Origin: UBA11524 sp965646445
GTDB lineage: Bacteria > Bacillota > Clostridia > Christensenellales > Aristaeellaceae
Length of the DNA: 64,000 nt
Assembly (NCBI GenBank): GCA_965646445.1
Contig: CBFFZW010000006.1
Location: 35,554 to 99,553 of the forward strand
Reading direction: 5' to 3'
Below, in pieces: positions 34,573 to 43,454 of the stretch (position 1 is the stretch's first letter; each line of letters starts with the position of its first letter). Under the pieces are notes generated by a model. It saw nothing but the letters and a program-made list of their open reading frames with translations. It had not been told where the DNA came from and searched no databases. The position numbers were made by a program, and so were the translations under genes.

Positions 34573-34618
34573 AGTTTAGAAAGATTCCCTTGTACCACAA
34601 GAAAGGAAGGATACCCCC

Positions 34619-35191
34619 ATGAGTGAGTTTATGGTTGAAACCTCTGCCCGTCACGTCCATGTGACCCAGCAGGATCTGGAGACCCTGTTCGGCAAGGGCT
34701 ATGAGCTTACGGTGAAGAAGATGCTGTCCCAGCCCGGCCAGTTTGCCAGCGCCGAGCGCGTGGACGTTGTGGGCCCCAAGAAGACGCTGTCCGGCGTGAG
34801 CATCCTGGGCCCCGTGCGCAGCGCCACCCAGGTGGAGATTTCCCTGACCGACGCCCGTTCCATCGGCGTGGCCGCGCCCGTGCGTGAGTCCGGCGACATT
34901 GCCGGCAGCGGCGCGTGCAAGCTGGTGGGCCCCTGCGGCGAGGTGGAGATCACCGAGGGCGTGATTGCCGCCAAGCGTCATATCCATATGACGCCCGCCG
35001 ATGCCGCCGAGTTCGGCGTCAAGGACAAGGACGTGGTCAGCGTCAAGCTGGATACCGACGGCCGCGCACTGGTCTTCGGGGATGTCGTCGTTCGCGTGAG
35101 CGACAAGTATGCCCTGGCCATGCACATCGACACCGACGAGTCCAACGCCGCCGGCTGCGGCCGCGACGCCAAGGGCACCATCGTCAAATAA
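34619..35191 (+). CDS. pduL: PduL-type phosphotransacylase
   Basis: Converts acyl-CoA (acetyl- or propionyl-CoA) and phosphate to the acyl phosphate. The 190-residue protein carries the two zinc-binding His motifs SARHVHVTQQDLE and AAKRHIHMTPADA in the two internal half-barrels, plus SVSILGPVRSATQVEIS, as in PduL. No microcompartment-targeting N-terminal helix is seen, and ackA follows, so it most likely replaces Pta in acetate formation. Start at 34619, with GAAAGGAAGG upstream. Preceded by its own promoter. Confidence 0.93.
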   Translation: MSEFMVETSARHVHVTQQDLETLFGKGYELTVKKMLSQPGQFASAERVDVVGPKKTLSGVSILGPVRSATQVEISLTDARSIGVAAPVRESGDIAGSGACKLVGPCGEVEITEGVIAAKRHIHMTPADAAEFGVKDKDVVSVKLDTDGRALVFGDVVVRVSDKYALAMHIDTDESNAAGCGRDAKGTIVK

Positions 35192-35211
35192 GGCATAAGG
35201 AGAATCATTCC

Positions 35212-36411
35212 ATGAAAGTTTTGATCGTTAACGCTGGTTCTTCCTCCCTGAAGTACCAGCTGGTGGATATGGACGACGAGAGCGTCATTGCCAAGGGCCA
35301 GGTGGAGCGCATCAACATCGAGGGCTCTCACCTGAACCAGAAGACCCCCGACGGCAGGATCACCGACATCTACCAGGAAATTCCCGATCACGTCTGCGCC
35401 ACCAAGCTGATGCTCTCCGCCCTGCAGGATCCTGAGAAGGGCGTCATCAAGTCCATGGATGAGATCGGTGCGGTGGGTCATCGCGTGCTGCACGGCGGCG
35501 AGGAGTTCACCCAGAGCTGCATCATCACCGAGGAGGTCAAGGCCTGCATCCGCAAGTACATCCCCCTGGGCCCGCTGCACAATCCTGCCAACCTCATGGG
35601 CATCGAGGCCTGCGAGGAGGTCATGCCCCATACGCCCCAGGTTGCCGTCTTCGATACCGCCTTCCACCAGACCATGCCGCCCAAGGCCTTCATGTACGGC
35701 GTGCCCTATGAGTATTACAAGGACTACGGCGTGCGCCGCTACGGCTTCCACGGCACCTCTCACCGCTATGTCAGCAAGCGGGTGTGCGAGTTCCTGGGCG
35801 TGAGCCCCATCGGCAAGCGGATCATCATCGCGCACCTGGGCAACGGCTCCAGCCTGTCCGCCGTGATGGACGGCAAGTGCGTGGATACCTCCATGGGCAT
35901 CACGCCTCTGGAAGGCGTGCTGATGGGCACCCGCTGCGGCTCCTGCGATCCCGCGGTGGTGCAGTTCATTGCCAACAACGCCCATATGGATGTCAATGAA
36001 GTGCTGAACATGATGAACAAGAAGTCGGGCCTGATGGGCATTTCCGGCCTGTCCTCCGACATGCGCGACATCGACAAGGCCGCCGACGAGGGCCATGAGC
36101 GCGCGGCCCTGGCCCGGGATATGCTGCACTACGGCATCAAGAAGTACATCGGCGCCTACGCGGCAGCCATGGGCGGGGTGGACATCATCGTATTCACCGC
36201 CGGCATTGGCGAGAACGGCCCCGAGCTTCGCGAGGCCGTGATGAAGGACATGGAGTTCCTGGGCGCGAAGATCGACGTGGAGAAGAACAACTTCAAGGGC
36301 AAGGAGGCCGTCATCTCCACCCCCGACAGCAAGGTGACGGTGTGCGTGATTCCCACCAACGAGGAGATCATGATCGCCCGGGATACCGTGGAGCTGGTCA
36401 ACGCGAAATAA
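35212..36411 (+). CDS. ackA: Acetate kinase
   Basis: Transfers the acetyl-phosphate phosphoryl group to ADP, giving acetate and ATP, the main substrate-level ATP step of many fermenters. The 399-residue ASKHA-fold protein begins MKVLIVNAGSSSLKYQLVD and carries VGHRVLHGGEEFT, FDTAFHQTMP, YGFHGTSHRYVS, AHLGNGSSLSAV and FTAGIGENGPELRE, all canonical. Starts 20 bases after pduL with AAGGAG, so the two are one operon. Codon use is strongly biased, as expected for high expression. Confidence 0.96.
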   Translation: MKVLIVNAGSSSLKYQLVDMDDESVIAKGQVERINIEGSHLNQKTPDGRITDIYQEIPDHVCATKLMLSALQDPEKGVIKSMDEIGAVGHRVLHGGEEFTQSCIITEEVKACIRKYIPLGPLHNPANLMGIEACEEVMPHTPQVAVFDTAFHQTMPPKAFMYGVPYEYYKDYGVRRYGFHGTSHRYVSKRVCEFLGVSPIGKRIIIAHLGNGSSLSAVMDGKCVDTSMGITPLEGVLMGTRCGSCDPAVVQFIANNAHMDVNEVLNMMNKKSGLMGISGLSSDMRDIDKAADEGHERAALARDMLHYGIKKYIGAYAAAMGGVDIIVFTAGIGENGPELREAVMKDMEFLGAKIDVEKNNFKGKEAVISTPDSKVTVCVIPTNEEIMIARDTVELVNAK

Positions 36412-36412
36412 A

Positions 36413-36581
36413 GTGTCGTCAAAGCGGCAAAGCTGCTTTGACGAGTGTGCACTCACTCACTGGCCGAACGGCTGATGCCGTTCTCCCGGCCGTTCATTCG
36501 TGTAAGGGAGCGATCTCTTGTGAGATCGCGCAGAAATCGCCGCACATGTCGCCGATTTCTGATTTGCAGTCTGCCGACGGC
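36413..36581 (+). repeat. Palindromic intergenic element, copy A
   Basis: Begins right after ackA with a 13-bp imperfect inverted repeat (36416-36428 with 36432-36444, one mismatch, AAA loop) that may also end the operon. A second hairpin pairs GCGATCTC with GAGATCGC near 36510, and another pairs AGAAATCG with CGATTTCT. It ends in GATTTGCAGTCTGCCGACGG. The first palindrome and this end motif recur in reverse orientation at 47200-47337. No ORF of note; the rest of the gap to 36676 shows nothing recognisable. Confidence 0.6.
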
Positions 36582-36676
36582 AAACTGGAAGCATCTTCTT
36601 CTGCTGGTGCTGATCATTTGTGAGATGAGTGCCCCGCGCTTCCGACGTTTTCCCGGCAAAAACGGGAAAATACCTG

Positions 36677-36705
36677 TTGACAAAAGGCGGGAAAAATCCT
36701 ATAAT
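36677..36705 (+). promoter_or_regulatory. Consensus promoter of yceD-rpmF
   Basis: Perfect TTGACA (36677-36682), 17-base spacer, perfect TATAAT (36700-36705), 28 bases before the start codon. Confidence 0.92.
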
Positions 36706-36733
36706 AGCAGACGGTCACATTTGAGGTGAGGGC

Positions 36734-37243
36734 ATGAAGCTGAACGTAACCCAGGCGCTGAAGAATCCCGGGCAGGAATATCCCTTTGAGGGGGAGCAGA
36801 CCATGGCTCCCCAGAACGTGGGCGGCGAGGAGATCACCTTTGATCCCGTGGCGCTGCGAGGGGTTTATTCCGCGACGGAGGACGGCAGCGTGACGGTGGA
36901 GGGCAGCCTCAAAACGGTCGCTCACGGCCAATGTGCCAACTGTCTGGAGCCTGCCAGCGTATCCATTGAGGCGGAATATCGCGAAACCTTCCAGCGCGAC
37001 GGCGACCCGGAGGATGACGAGATTTTCGCCTACGGGGGCTATACCCTTGACTTTGAGAAGCTGGCTCTGTCCTATACGCTGCTCAATCTCCCCATGCGCA
37101 TACTCTGCCGGGAGGATTGCGCAGGCTTGAAGGACGGTTCCGGCGATGATGTTTGCTTATGCCAGAAGGAAGCGCCAACGCAGCGTCCTTTTGCGGCATT
37201 GCAGCAGCTGTTGACTGAAAAGTCCAACACCAATGAACAATGA
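36734..37243 (+). CDS. YceD/DUF177 family protein
   Basis: A 169-residue protein of the DUF177 family, members of which are linked to 23S rRNA metabolism and ribosome assembly. Visible features are the middle motif VAHGQCANCLEPASVSIEAEYRETF broken into CxxC and RETF elements, and the C-terminal CREDCAGL and DVCLCQKE Cys groups that could bind zinc. The gene directly precedes rpmF, the near-universal arrangement, which supports the assignment. Start at 36734, with TGAGGTGAGG upstream. Confidence 0.9.
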   Translation: MKLNVTQALKNPGQEYPFEGEQTMAPQNVGGEEITFDPVALRGVYSATEDGSVTVEGSLKTVAHGQCANCLEPASVSIEAEYRETFQRDGDPEDDEIFAYGGYTLDFEKLALSYTLLNLPMRILCREDCAGLKDGSGDDVCLCQKEAPTQRPFAALQQLLTEKSNTNEQ

Positions 37244-37286
37244 GGTCAGCAGATGCTGCCCTAAAGCATAAGGAGGTGTGGAAACC

Positions 37287-37478
37287 ATGGCAGTTCCGAA
37301 GGGTAAAATTTCCAAGGCTCGCAAGCACAGCCGCCAGGCCAACTGGAAGCTGTCTCTGCCCGGCATCGTCGAGTGCCCCCAGTGCCATCAGATGAAGCTG
37401 GCTCACCGCGTGTGCAAGCAGTGCGGTTACTACAAGGGTGTTCAGGTCGTCAAGCACGACGAGGAAAAGAACGCCTGA
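37287..37478 (+). CDS. rpmF: 50S ribosomal protein L32
   Basis: A 63-residue basic protein, MAVPKGKISKARKHSRQANW, with the zinc-binding form of L32: CPQCHQ and CKQCGYY supply the four Cys ligands. Start at 37287 with AAGGAGG nine bases upstream; a longer in-frame reading adds only three codons and has no ribosome site. It follows yceD by 43 bases. Confidence 0.96.
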   Translation: MAVPKGKISKARKHSRQANWKLSLPGIVECPQCHQMKLAHRVCKQCGYYKGVQVVKHDEEKNA

Positions 37479-37499
37479 TTCGCGGCATCAGGCCGTGCG

Positions 37500-37743
37500 G
37501 CTTCCAACAGAATATTCTCGCTGATTGGAGAGGAGTACCTTTTTTGCGCGGGCAGAGAGAGCGGTTCATCGGCTGCAAGACCGCTTCCGGCAGCATGAAG
37601 GGGAAGGTCGCTTCATAGAGCGCGGGTGAACGCGGACGCGGGCTTTGCCATGCTTTCGCCTGAGCCTGGTGCGGCTGCACGCCGTTATCGTGCGCTTGAG
37701 GCAGCCTTTTTCGGGTTGTGAAGCAAGGTGGTACCACGGAAAC
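37500..37743 (+). ncRNA. T-box leader of the valS operon
   Basis: The T-box bulge AAGGTGGTACCACGG is at 37725-37739, preceded by a long structured stem I region and followed by a terminator. A GTC triplet at 37607-37609, in the GAAGGGGAAGGTCGCTTC segment, is a candidate Val specifier in a stem I loop. T-boxes bind uncharged tRNA and promote read-through; the valS gene downstream fits tRNA-Val. The specifier assignment is inference; the T-box call is firm. Confidence 0.93.
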
Positions 37744-37780
37744 AGCAGTTCCGTCCTTCGGGATGGAGCTGCTTTTCTTT
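37744..37780 (+). terminator. T-box terminator
   Basis: AGCAGTTCCGTCC pairs with GGATGGAGCTGCT around a TTCG loop, followed by TTTCTTTT. The T-box antiterminator would use the upstream bases of this stem. Confidence 0.92.
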
Positions 37781-37816
37781 TATCAAACGAAGCGTGACAT
37801 TAGGGAGGTGACCCGC

Positions 37817-38020
37817 GTGGCTTATGGCGAGAAGGTCTTGTCAAGGCTGTTGAGTGTCGGTATGCTGGTGATGATCGTTGGCGCGGCGCTGGTCTATTTG
37901 TCGGGGCGTGTGGCCCGGCGTCTGGCGCCAGAAAAGCAGGATGTGGCGAACATCATCATCAAGGCCGTGGGCTGCGTGGTGGCCCTGATCGGCGCGCTGA
38001 TGGTGATGGGCTTTATTTGA
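37817..38020 (+). CDS. Small two-helix membrane protein in the T-box valS operon
   Basis: A 67-residue protein with a GTG start (37817), eight bases after GGGAGG. Two hydrophobic helices are clear: LLSVGMLVMIVGAALVYLSG and IIIKAVGCVVALIGALMVMG, joined by a basic loop (RVARRLAPEKQ). I do not recognise the family. It lies between the T-box terminator and valS (28 bases from it), so it would be induced with valS when tRNA-Val is uncharged. The role is unknown; ATG-based longer readings lack a ribosome site. Confidence 0.75.
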   Translation: MAYGEKVLSRLLSVGMLVMIVGAALVYLSGRVARRLAPEKQDVANIIIKAVGCVVALIGALMVMGFI

Positions 38021-38048
38021 CCGAGGCATAACGCAAGGAGGATTTTCC

Positions 38049-40775
38049 ATGGAACAGAAGCTCTCCGTTCAGGAAATGGAAACCAAGTTCAATCCCCAGG
38101 CCATTGAGGGGGATATTTACAAGGATTGGGAGGCGTCCGGCGCCTTCACGGCCCATCGCGTGGAGGGCAAGAAGCCCTTCACCATCGTGATGCCGCCGCC
38201 CAACATCACGGGCCAGCTGCACATGGGCCATGCCATGGACTGTACCCTGCAGGACTGCGCCATCCGCTACCACCGCATGAAGGGCGATCCCACCCTGTGG
38301 CTGCCCGGCACCGACCATGCCGCCATCGCCACGGAGGTCAAAATTGTGGCGGCCATGGCCAAGGAAGGCCTGACCAAGGAGAGCCTTGGCCGCGAGGGCT
38401 TCCTGGAGCGGGCCTGGCAGTGGAAGGCGGAATACGGCGGACGCATCGTCAACCAACAGCGCCGCATGGGCGTCAGCTGCGACTGGAGCCGGGAGCGCTT
38501 CACCATGGACGAGGGCTGCTCCAAGGCCGTGCGGGAGACCTTCTGCCGCTTGTACGAAAAGGGCCTGATGTACCGCGGCAACCGCCTGGTGAACTGGTGC
38601 CCCTGCTGCAATACCTCCATCTCTGACGCTGAGGTGGAGCACGAGGAGAAGGACGGCAGCTTCTGGCACCTGCTGTATCCTGTGAAGGAAACCGGCGAAA
38701 TGCTGGAGCTGGCCACCACCCGCCCCGAGACCATGCTGGGTGATACCGCTGTGGCCATCAACCCGGCGGATGAGCGCTATGCCCATCTCCACGGCTGCCA
38801 TGTGGTGCTGCCCCTGGTGGGCCGGGAGATTCCCATCGTGTGCGACGAGCATGCCGACATGACCAAGGGCACCGGCGTGGTGAAGATCACCCCCGCCCAT
38901 GATCCCAACGACTACGAGGTGGGTCAGCGGCATGATCTGCCCATTGTTCGGGTATTCACCTATGACGGGCGCATGACTGGCGCGGCAGACAAGGCGGCCG
39001 CGGATGAGCTGTTTGCTTCCGGCAAGGCCACCGTCAACGAGCCCCATGTGCTGGACTGCGGCAAGTATGTCGGCATGACCACCAAGGAGGCCCGCAAGGC
39101 CGTCATGGCCGACCTGACGGAGCTTGGTCTGCTGAAGGCCGTGGAGCCCATCAAGCATGAGGTGGGCGTGTGCTACCGCTGCCACAGCGTCATTGAGCCC
39201 ATGGTGTCCAAGCAGTGGTTCGTGGACATGAAGCCCCTGGCGAAGCCCGCCATTGAGGCGGTGAAGAGCGGCGCCACCCAGTTTGTGCCCGAGCGCTTCT
39301 CCAAGCAGTACATGAACTGGATGGAGAACATCCGCGACTGGTGCGTCAGCCGTCAGCTGTGGTGGGGCCACCGCATCCCCGTGTGGTACTGCGACGACTG
39401 CGGCGAAATGATGGTGCGCCGGGAGGATCCGACCTGCTGCAGCAAGTGCGGCAGCACGCACATCCATCAGGATGAGGATGTGCTGGACACCTGGTTCTCC
39501 TCCGCCCTGTGGCCCTTCTCCACCCTGGGCTGGCCGGAGCAGACCGAGGATCTCAAATACTTCTATCCCACCGACGTGCTGGTGACCGGTTATGACATCA
39601 TCACCTTCTGGGTGAGCCGGATGATTACCTGCGGCATTGAGGAGATGGGGGAAACGCCCTTCAAGACCGTGCTGATCCACGGCCTGGTGCGGGATGAGCT
39701 GGGCCGGAAGATGTCGAAGTCCCTGGGCAACGGCGTGGACCCCCTGGAGGTCATCGACGAGTACGGCGCGGACGCGCTGCGCTTCTCCCTGGCCATGGGC
39801 ATTTCCCCCGGCAACGATACCCGCTATTCCCGGGAGAAGGTGGAATCCGCCCGCAACTTTGCCAACAAGGTGTGGAACGCCAGCCGCTTTGTGCTGATAA
39901 ACGTCGACGCCCGCCACGCCATCGACCCCGCCGCCCTGACCCTGGCGGATCAGTGGATCCTGACCCGGTTCCAGGAGGCCGTGGCGGACATCTCCGCCAA
40001 CATGGAGGAGGGCGAGTTCGGCCTGGCCGCCAACCGCATCTACGACTTCGCCTGGAGCGAGTTCTGCGACTGGTACATTGAGCTGGCCAAGTCCCGCCTG
40101 ACGGGCGAGGACATCCAGGCCAAGGAGACCGTCCAGGCTGTGCTGCTTTACGTCTTGGAGGGCCTGCTCAAGCTGCTGCACCCCTTCATGCCCTTCCTCA
40201 CCGAGCAGGTCTACAAGTATCTCCCCGGCAGCGAAGGCTTCCTGATGCTCAGCGCCTGGCCGGAGATCAAGGCGGCCTTCAGCTTCCCGCAGGAGGAAAA
40301 GCGGATGCAGGGTATCATGGAGGTCATCCGCACCATCCGCAATCTCCGCGCCGAAATGAACGTGGCCCCCTCCCGCCGCACGCGCCTGATGCTGGTGCCC
40401 GCGGAAGGCTGGGCGGATACCCTCAGCCACGCGGATATGTATTTCCGCCGTCTGGCGGGCGCTTCCGCCACGGAGGTCGTGGCTGACCGCGGCGCCATTG
40501 AGGGCAAGAACGTTTCCGCCGTCACCGCGGCGGGCGAGCTGTTCATCCCCCTGGGCGATCTGGTGGACTTCGCCAAGGAGATCGCCCGCCTGCAAAAGGA
40601 AGCCGACAACCTGCAAAAGGAGATCGGCCGCGCGGAGGGCAAGCTGAACAACCCCGGCTTCCTGTCCAAGGCTCCCGCCGCCCTGGTGGAGCAGGAGAAG
40701 GCCAAGCTGGCGGCCAACCAGGCCAAGGCCGAGGCCCTCGGCAAGCGCATCGCCGAACTGAAGGAGTCGCTGTAA
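38049..40775 (+). CDS. valS: Valyl-tRNA synthetase
   Basis: Class I aminoacyl-tRNA synthetase of 908 residues. It shows PPPNITGQLHMGHA (HIGH motif, near residue 45), the editing domain with TTRPETMLGDTAVA, CVSRQLWWGHRIPVWYC, the KMSKS loop RKMSKSLGNG near 555, an anticodon-binding domain, and a C-terminal coiled coil (IARLQKEADNLQKEIGRAEG) characteristic of ValRS. Length is typical. Start at 38049, with AAGGAGG upstream. Controlled by the T-box leader. Confidence 0.97.
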   Translation: MEQKLSVQEMETKFNPQAIEGDIYKDWEASGAFTAHRVEGKKPFTIVMPPPNITGQLHMGHAMDCTLQDCAIRYHRMKGDPTLWLPGTDHAAIATEVKIVAAMAKEGLTKESLGREGFLERAWQWKAEYGGRIVNQQRRMGVSCDWSRERFTMDEGCSKAVRETFCRLYEKGLMYRGNRLVNWCPCCNTSISDAEVEHEEKDGSFWHLLYPVKETGEMLELATTRPETMLGDTAVAINPADERYAHLHGCHVVLPLVGREIPIVCDEHADMTKGTGVVKITPAHDPNDYEVGQRHDLPIVRVFTYDGRMTGAADKAAADELFASGKATVNEPHVLDCGKYVGMTTKEARKAVMADLTELGLLKAVEPIKHEVGVCYRCHSVIEPMVSKQWFVDMKPLAKPAIEAVKSGATQFVPERFSKQYMNWMENIRDWCVSRQLWWGHRIPVWYCDDCGEMMVRREDPTCCSKCGSTHIHQDEDVLDTWFSSALWPFSTLGWPEQTEDLKYFYPTDVLVTGYDIITFWVSRMITCGIEEMGETPFKTVLIHGLVRDELGRKMSKSLGNGVDPLEVIDEYGADALRFSLAMGISPGNDTRYSREKVESARNFANKVWNASRFVLINVDARHAIDPAALTLADQWILTRFQEAVADISANMEEGEFGLAANRIYDFAWSEFCDWYIELAKSRLTGEDIQAKETVQAVLLYVLEGLLKLLHPFMPFLTEQVYKYLPGSEGFLMLSAWPEIKAAFSFPQEEKRMQGIMEVIRTIRNLRAEMNVAPSRRTRLMLVPAEGWADTLSHADMYFRRLAGASATEVVADRGAIEGKNVSAVTAAGELFIPLGDLVDFAKEIARLQKEADNLQKEIGRAEGKLNNPGFLSKAPAALVEQEKAKLAANQAKAEALGKRIAELKESL

Positions 40776-40776
40776 C

Positions 40777-42063
40777 ATGAACGCCCAAGAGGTGATCGAC
40801 GCCATTCATGGCACCTACGGCCAGGGCAACAAGGTGGGCCTGCGGAACATTACGGCGCTGATGGATATCCTCTGCCCCGTGCGCACGGTGCCCGTCATTC
40901 ATGTGGCGGGCACCAACGGCAAGGGCAGCGTGTGCGCCATGCTGGAAAGCATCCTGCGCCGCGCAGGCTGCCGCACGGGGCTGTACACATCCCCCTTTTT
41001 GCAGGCCTACCAGGAGCGCATCCGGCTGGACGGCCTGCCGCTGTCCGACGAACTGCTGACCCGCTATGGCATGGCTGTGCTGGAGGCTTCCGAACGCCTG
41101 AAGGCGGAAGCCGACTGCCGCGCCACGCCCTTTGAGCTGGGGACAGCCCTGGCGGCGTCCGTTTTCGAGGGCGAAAAGGTCGATGTCGCGGTGATGGAGG
41201 TGGGTCTGGGCGGCAGGCTCGACCCCACCAACTTTGTGCAGCCGAAGGTCTGCGCCATCACCGCCATCGGCCTGGATCACATGAAGGTGCTGGGCGATAC
41301 CCTGCCCGCCATCGCGGCGGAAAAGGCGGGAATCATGAAGCCCGGCGTGCCGATGGTGTGCCATCCTGCCCCCGCGGAGGTGGAGGAGGTCTTTGCCCGG
41401 ACAGCGGCCCGGGTCGGCGCGCCCCTGCGTCAGATGCGCCGGGAGATGCTCCTGCACGCTGACGGCGACGCGCATGGCTCCACCATCACCTGCCGCATCG
41501 GCGATACGGTCTGGCGCGACGTGCGCCTGGGTCTCCCCGGCGCGCATCAGTGGACGAACGCGCTGACGGCCCTGGGCGTGGTGGAGGAGCTGCGCCGTCA
41601 GGGGTATGACCTGCCGGAGGATGCTGTGCGTCAGGGTATGGCGGAGGTCGTCTGGCCCGCGCGGCTGGAATGGCAGGGGAACATCCTCATCGACGGAGCC
41701 CACAACCCGCAGGGGGTGGCGGCCCTGGCGGATTTTGTCCGGGAGCACCTGGCGGGGCGCTGCCGCGTCCTGCTGACGGGCGTCCTGGCGGACAAGCTGC
41801 AGCCGGATATGCTGGCCGCGCTGGCCGGTTTGGCGCCTCAGGCCGTCACGGTGACGCCGGACAGCCCCCGTGCCATGGAAGCCGCGCAGCTGGCCCAATT
41901 GCTGAACGCCCACGGAAACTGCCGCGCGGAAGCGGCTCCATCCCTGCGGGAGGGCCTCGAAAGGGCCCGTACCCTGGCGGGGGAGGACGGCGTCATCATC
42001 GCGGCGGGCTCGCTGTACTTCGCGGGCAGCCTGCGCACGCAGCTGGGACTTCCCTGGAGGTAA
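40777..42063 (+). CDS. folC: Folylpolyglutamate synthase/dihydrofolate synthase
   Basis: Mur-ligase-family enzyme that adds glutamate to folates. The 428-residue protein has the ATP loop HVAGTNGKGSVCAML (about residues 42-56), SPFLQAYQERIRLDG, the family pattern VAVMEVGLGGRLDPTN, GLDHMKVLG, AAEKAGIMKPG, and ILIDGAHNPQG near 305. Its ATG is two bases after the valS stop, so the two genes are co-translated; valS-folC is a common Firmicutes pair. Confidence 0.95.
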   Translation: MNAQEVIDAIHGTYGQGNKVGLRNITALMDILCPVRTVPVIHVAGTNGKGSVCAMLESILRRAGCRTGLYTSPFLQAYQERIRLDGLPLSDELLTRYGMAVLEASERLKAEADCRATPFELGTALAASVFEGEKVDVAVMEVGLGGRLDPTNFVQPKVCAITAIGLDHMKVLGDTLPAIAAEKAGIMKPGVPMVCHPAPAEVEEVFARTAARVGAPLRQMRREMLLHADGDAHGSTITCRIGDTVWRDVRLGLPGAHQWTNALTALGVVEELRRQGYDLPEDAVRQGMAEVVWPARLEWQGNILIDGAHNPQGVAALADFVREHLAGRCRVLLTGVLADKLQPDMLAALAGLAPQAVTVTPDSPRAMEAAQLAQLLNAHGNCRAEAAPSLREGLERARTLAGEDGVIIAAGSLYFAGSLRTQLGLPWR

Positions 42064-42064
42064 C

Positions 42065-42415
42065 ATGGACGAAGCGTTCTGGCAGGCACTGGAAGCCCTG
42101 GCGGCATCCTCATCGGTGGTCATCGACCGACCGGCACGCACCGCGCATCCGCGCCATCCCGACATGATTTATCCCCTTGATTACGGCTACCTGGCCGGTA
42201 CCTCCGCCATGGACGGTGGCGGCATCGACCTGTGGCGCGGCACCGACCCCGCCGGACGGCTCGACGCTGTGATCTGCATGGTGGATGTCGTCAAGCGGGA
42301 CGCGGAAATCAAGCTGCTCATCGGCTGCACGGAAGCCGAGAAGCAGACGGTGCTGGCCTTCCACAACGCGACCGATGGCATGAAAGGTCTGCTGATCCGC
42401 CGTCATGCTGGATAG
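42065..42415 (+). CDS. Short inorganic-pyrophosphatase-like protein
   Basis: A 116-residue protein starting two bases after folC. The segment VIDRPARTAHPRHPDMIYPL followed by DYGYLAGTSAMDGGGIDLW resembles the substrate pocket of family I pyrophosphatases (the DYGY and DGDGID-like elements), but the protein is about two thirds of the usual length and the DGDxxD metal motif reads DGGGID. Similar short proteins are common in Clostridia. Pyrophosphatase activity is therefore only suggested. It closes the T-box operon. Confidence 0.7.
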   Translation: MDEAFWQALEALAASSSVVIDRPARTAHPRHPDMIYPLDYGYLAGTSAMDGGGIDLWRGTDPAGRLDAVICMVDVVKRDAEIKLLIGCTEAEKQTVLAFHNATDGMKGLLIRRHAG

Positions 42416-42509
42416 TATCACATATTCATCATCAGATCGGGAAAAATTGCAAAATAGCCCTTTTTGTGCTAAACTGACGAAAAGTATATCCAAAAGGGAT
42501 GTGTTGTCC

Positions 42510-43394
42510 ATGAGTTTACGCACTGCCGGCAGAAACCTTCTGCAGCGCTATCGCCATTCCCGCAAGCTGAAGCGAATGGCGCGCATGCGGACGAATATCA
42601 CCAAAACGATGAAAGGGCTGGAAATCGGCCCGTCCCATTGCCCCTGCGCGCCAAAGAGCGAAGGGTACGATGTGGAGGGGATCGACTATCTGGATCAGGC
42701 AGGGCTCATTGCCAAGTATCAGGCATTGGGTGTGGATACGAGCCGGATTGAACCGGTGGACTATCTTTGGGACGGTCGGCCGTACAGCGAAATCACGGGC
42801 AAAAAGGATTACTATGACTATATCATCGCGTCCCATGTGATTGAACACACGACGGACTTCATCGGCTTTCTGCGGGACTGCTCCGGCATGCTGAAAAGCA
42901 CGGGCGTCCTCAACCTGGCGGTGCCGGACAAGCGGTATACGCTGGATCATTTCCGCATGGTGACCATGATCGGCAAGGTCATCGACGATGAGGCCAGCCC
43001 CAATAAAAGCGGCTCCATAGGCACCTATATGGATTACCTGAATTACGCGGTGGTTCGCGGATAGCGCACATCCTGGCCCAAATGGACATCGCTGTTGAAT
43101 TGGACGCCCTATGCCTTTGCGCACAGTGTCCGGCGCAATGGCGTGACGTATCGGGCGGAGAAGGATGATCTGCCTTACCACGACATCCACAGATATGTTT
43201 TCACGCCCGCGTCTTTTGAACTGCTCATTGAGGACTTGAATGAAATGGGTCTGATTGACCTTGACCTGCAAATGATTCATCAAAGCTCCGAGTTTATTGT
43301 CAGCCTGCATAAGGGCCGGAAGCGCAGCGCGATGACGCCCAAAGAACGAAAGCGCCTGATAAAGAGGGTTTCGAGAGAAAACGTCATTCGGTAG
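42510..43394 (+). pseudogene. SAM-dependent methyltransferase gene interrupted by an in-frame TAG
   Basis: A reading frame of 295 codons broken by one amber codon (43062-43064) after ...YLNYAVVRG. The same frame continues without further stops through WTPYAFAHSVRRNG and YHDIHRYVFTPASFELLIED to 43394. The first part has a SAM-binding start KGLEIGPSHCP and IIASHVIEHTTDFIGFLRD, typical of class I methyltransferases found with glycan genes. Base composition is lower in GC than the neighbours (AT-rich 5' flank with AAAGTATATCC), suggesting acquisition from elsewhere. The ribosome site before 42510 (AAAAGGGATG) is moderate. Nonsense mutation is the simplest reading; read-through or a sequence error is possible. 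Confidence 0.75.
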
Positions 43395-43454
43395 CGGGTT
43401 GGCCGAAAGGCTTCAAACCATCCGGCCGCACAGACCACAAAGGAGGGCGCGCCC

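Noticed and set aside
38013..40805. Minus-strand open frame opposite valS
   Set aside because: Shadow of a strongly biased gene; no protein motifs and no start signal.
42510..43394. Frameshift in the methyltransferase gene
   Set aside because: Both halves are in the same frame; only a TAG codon separates them, so it is a nonsense codon rather than a frameshift.
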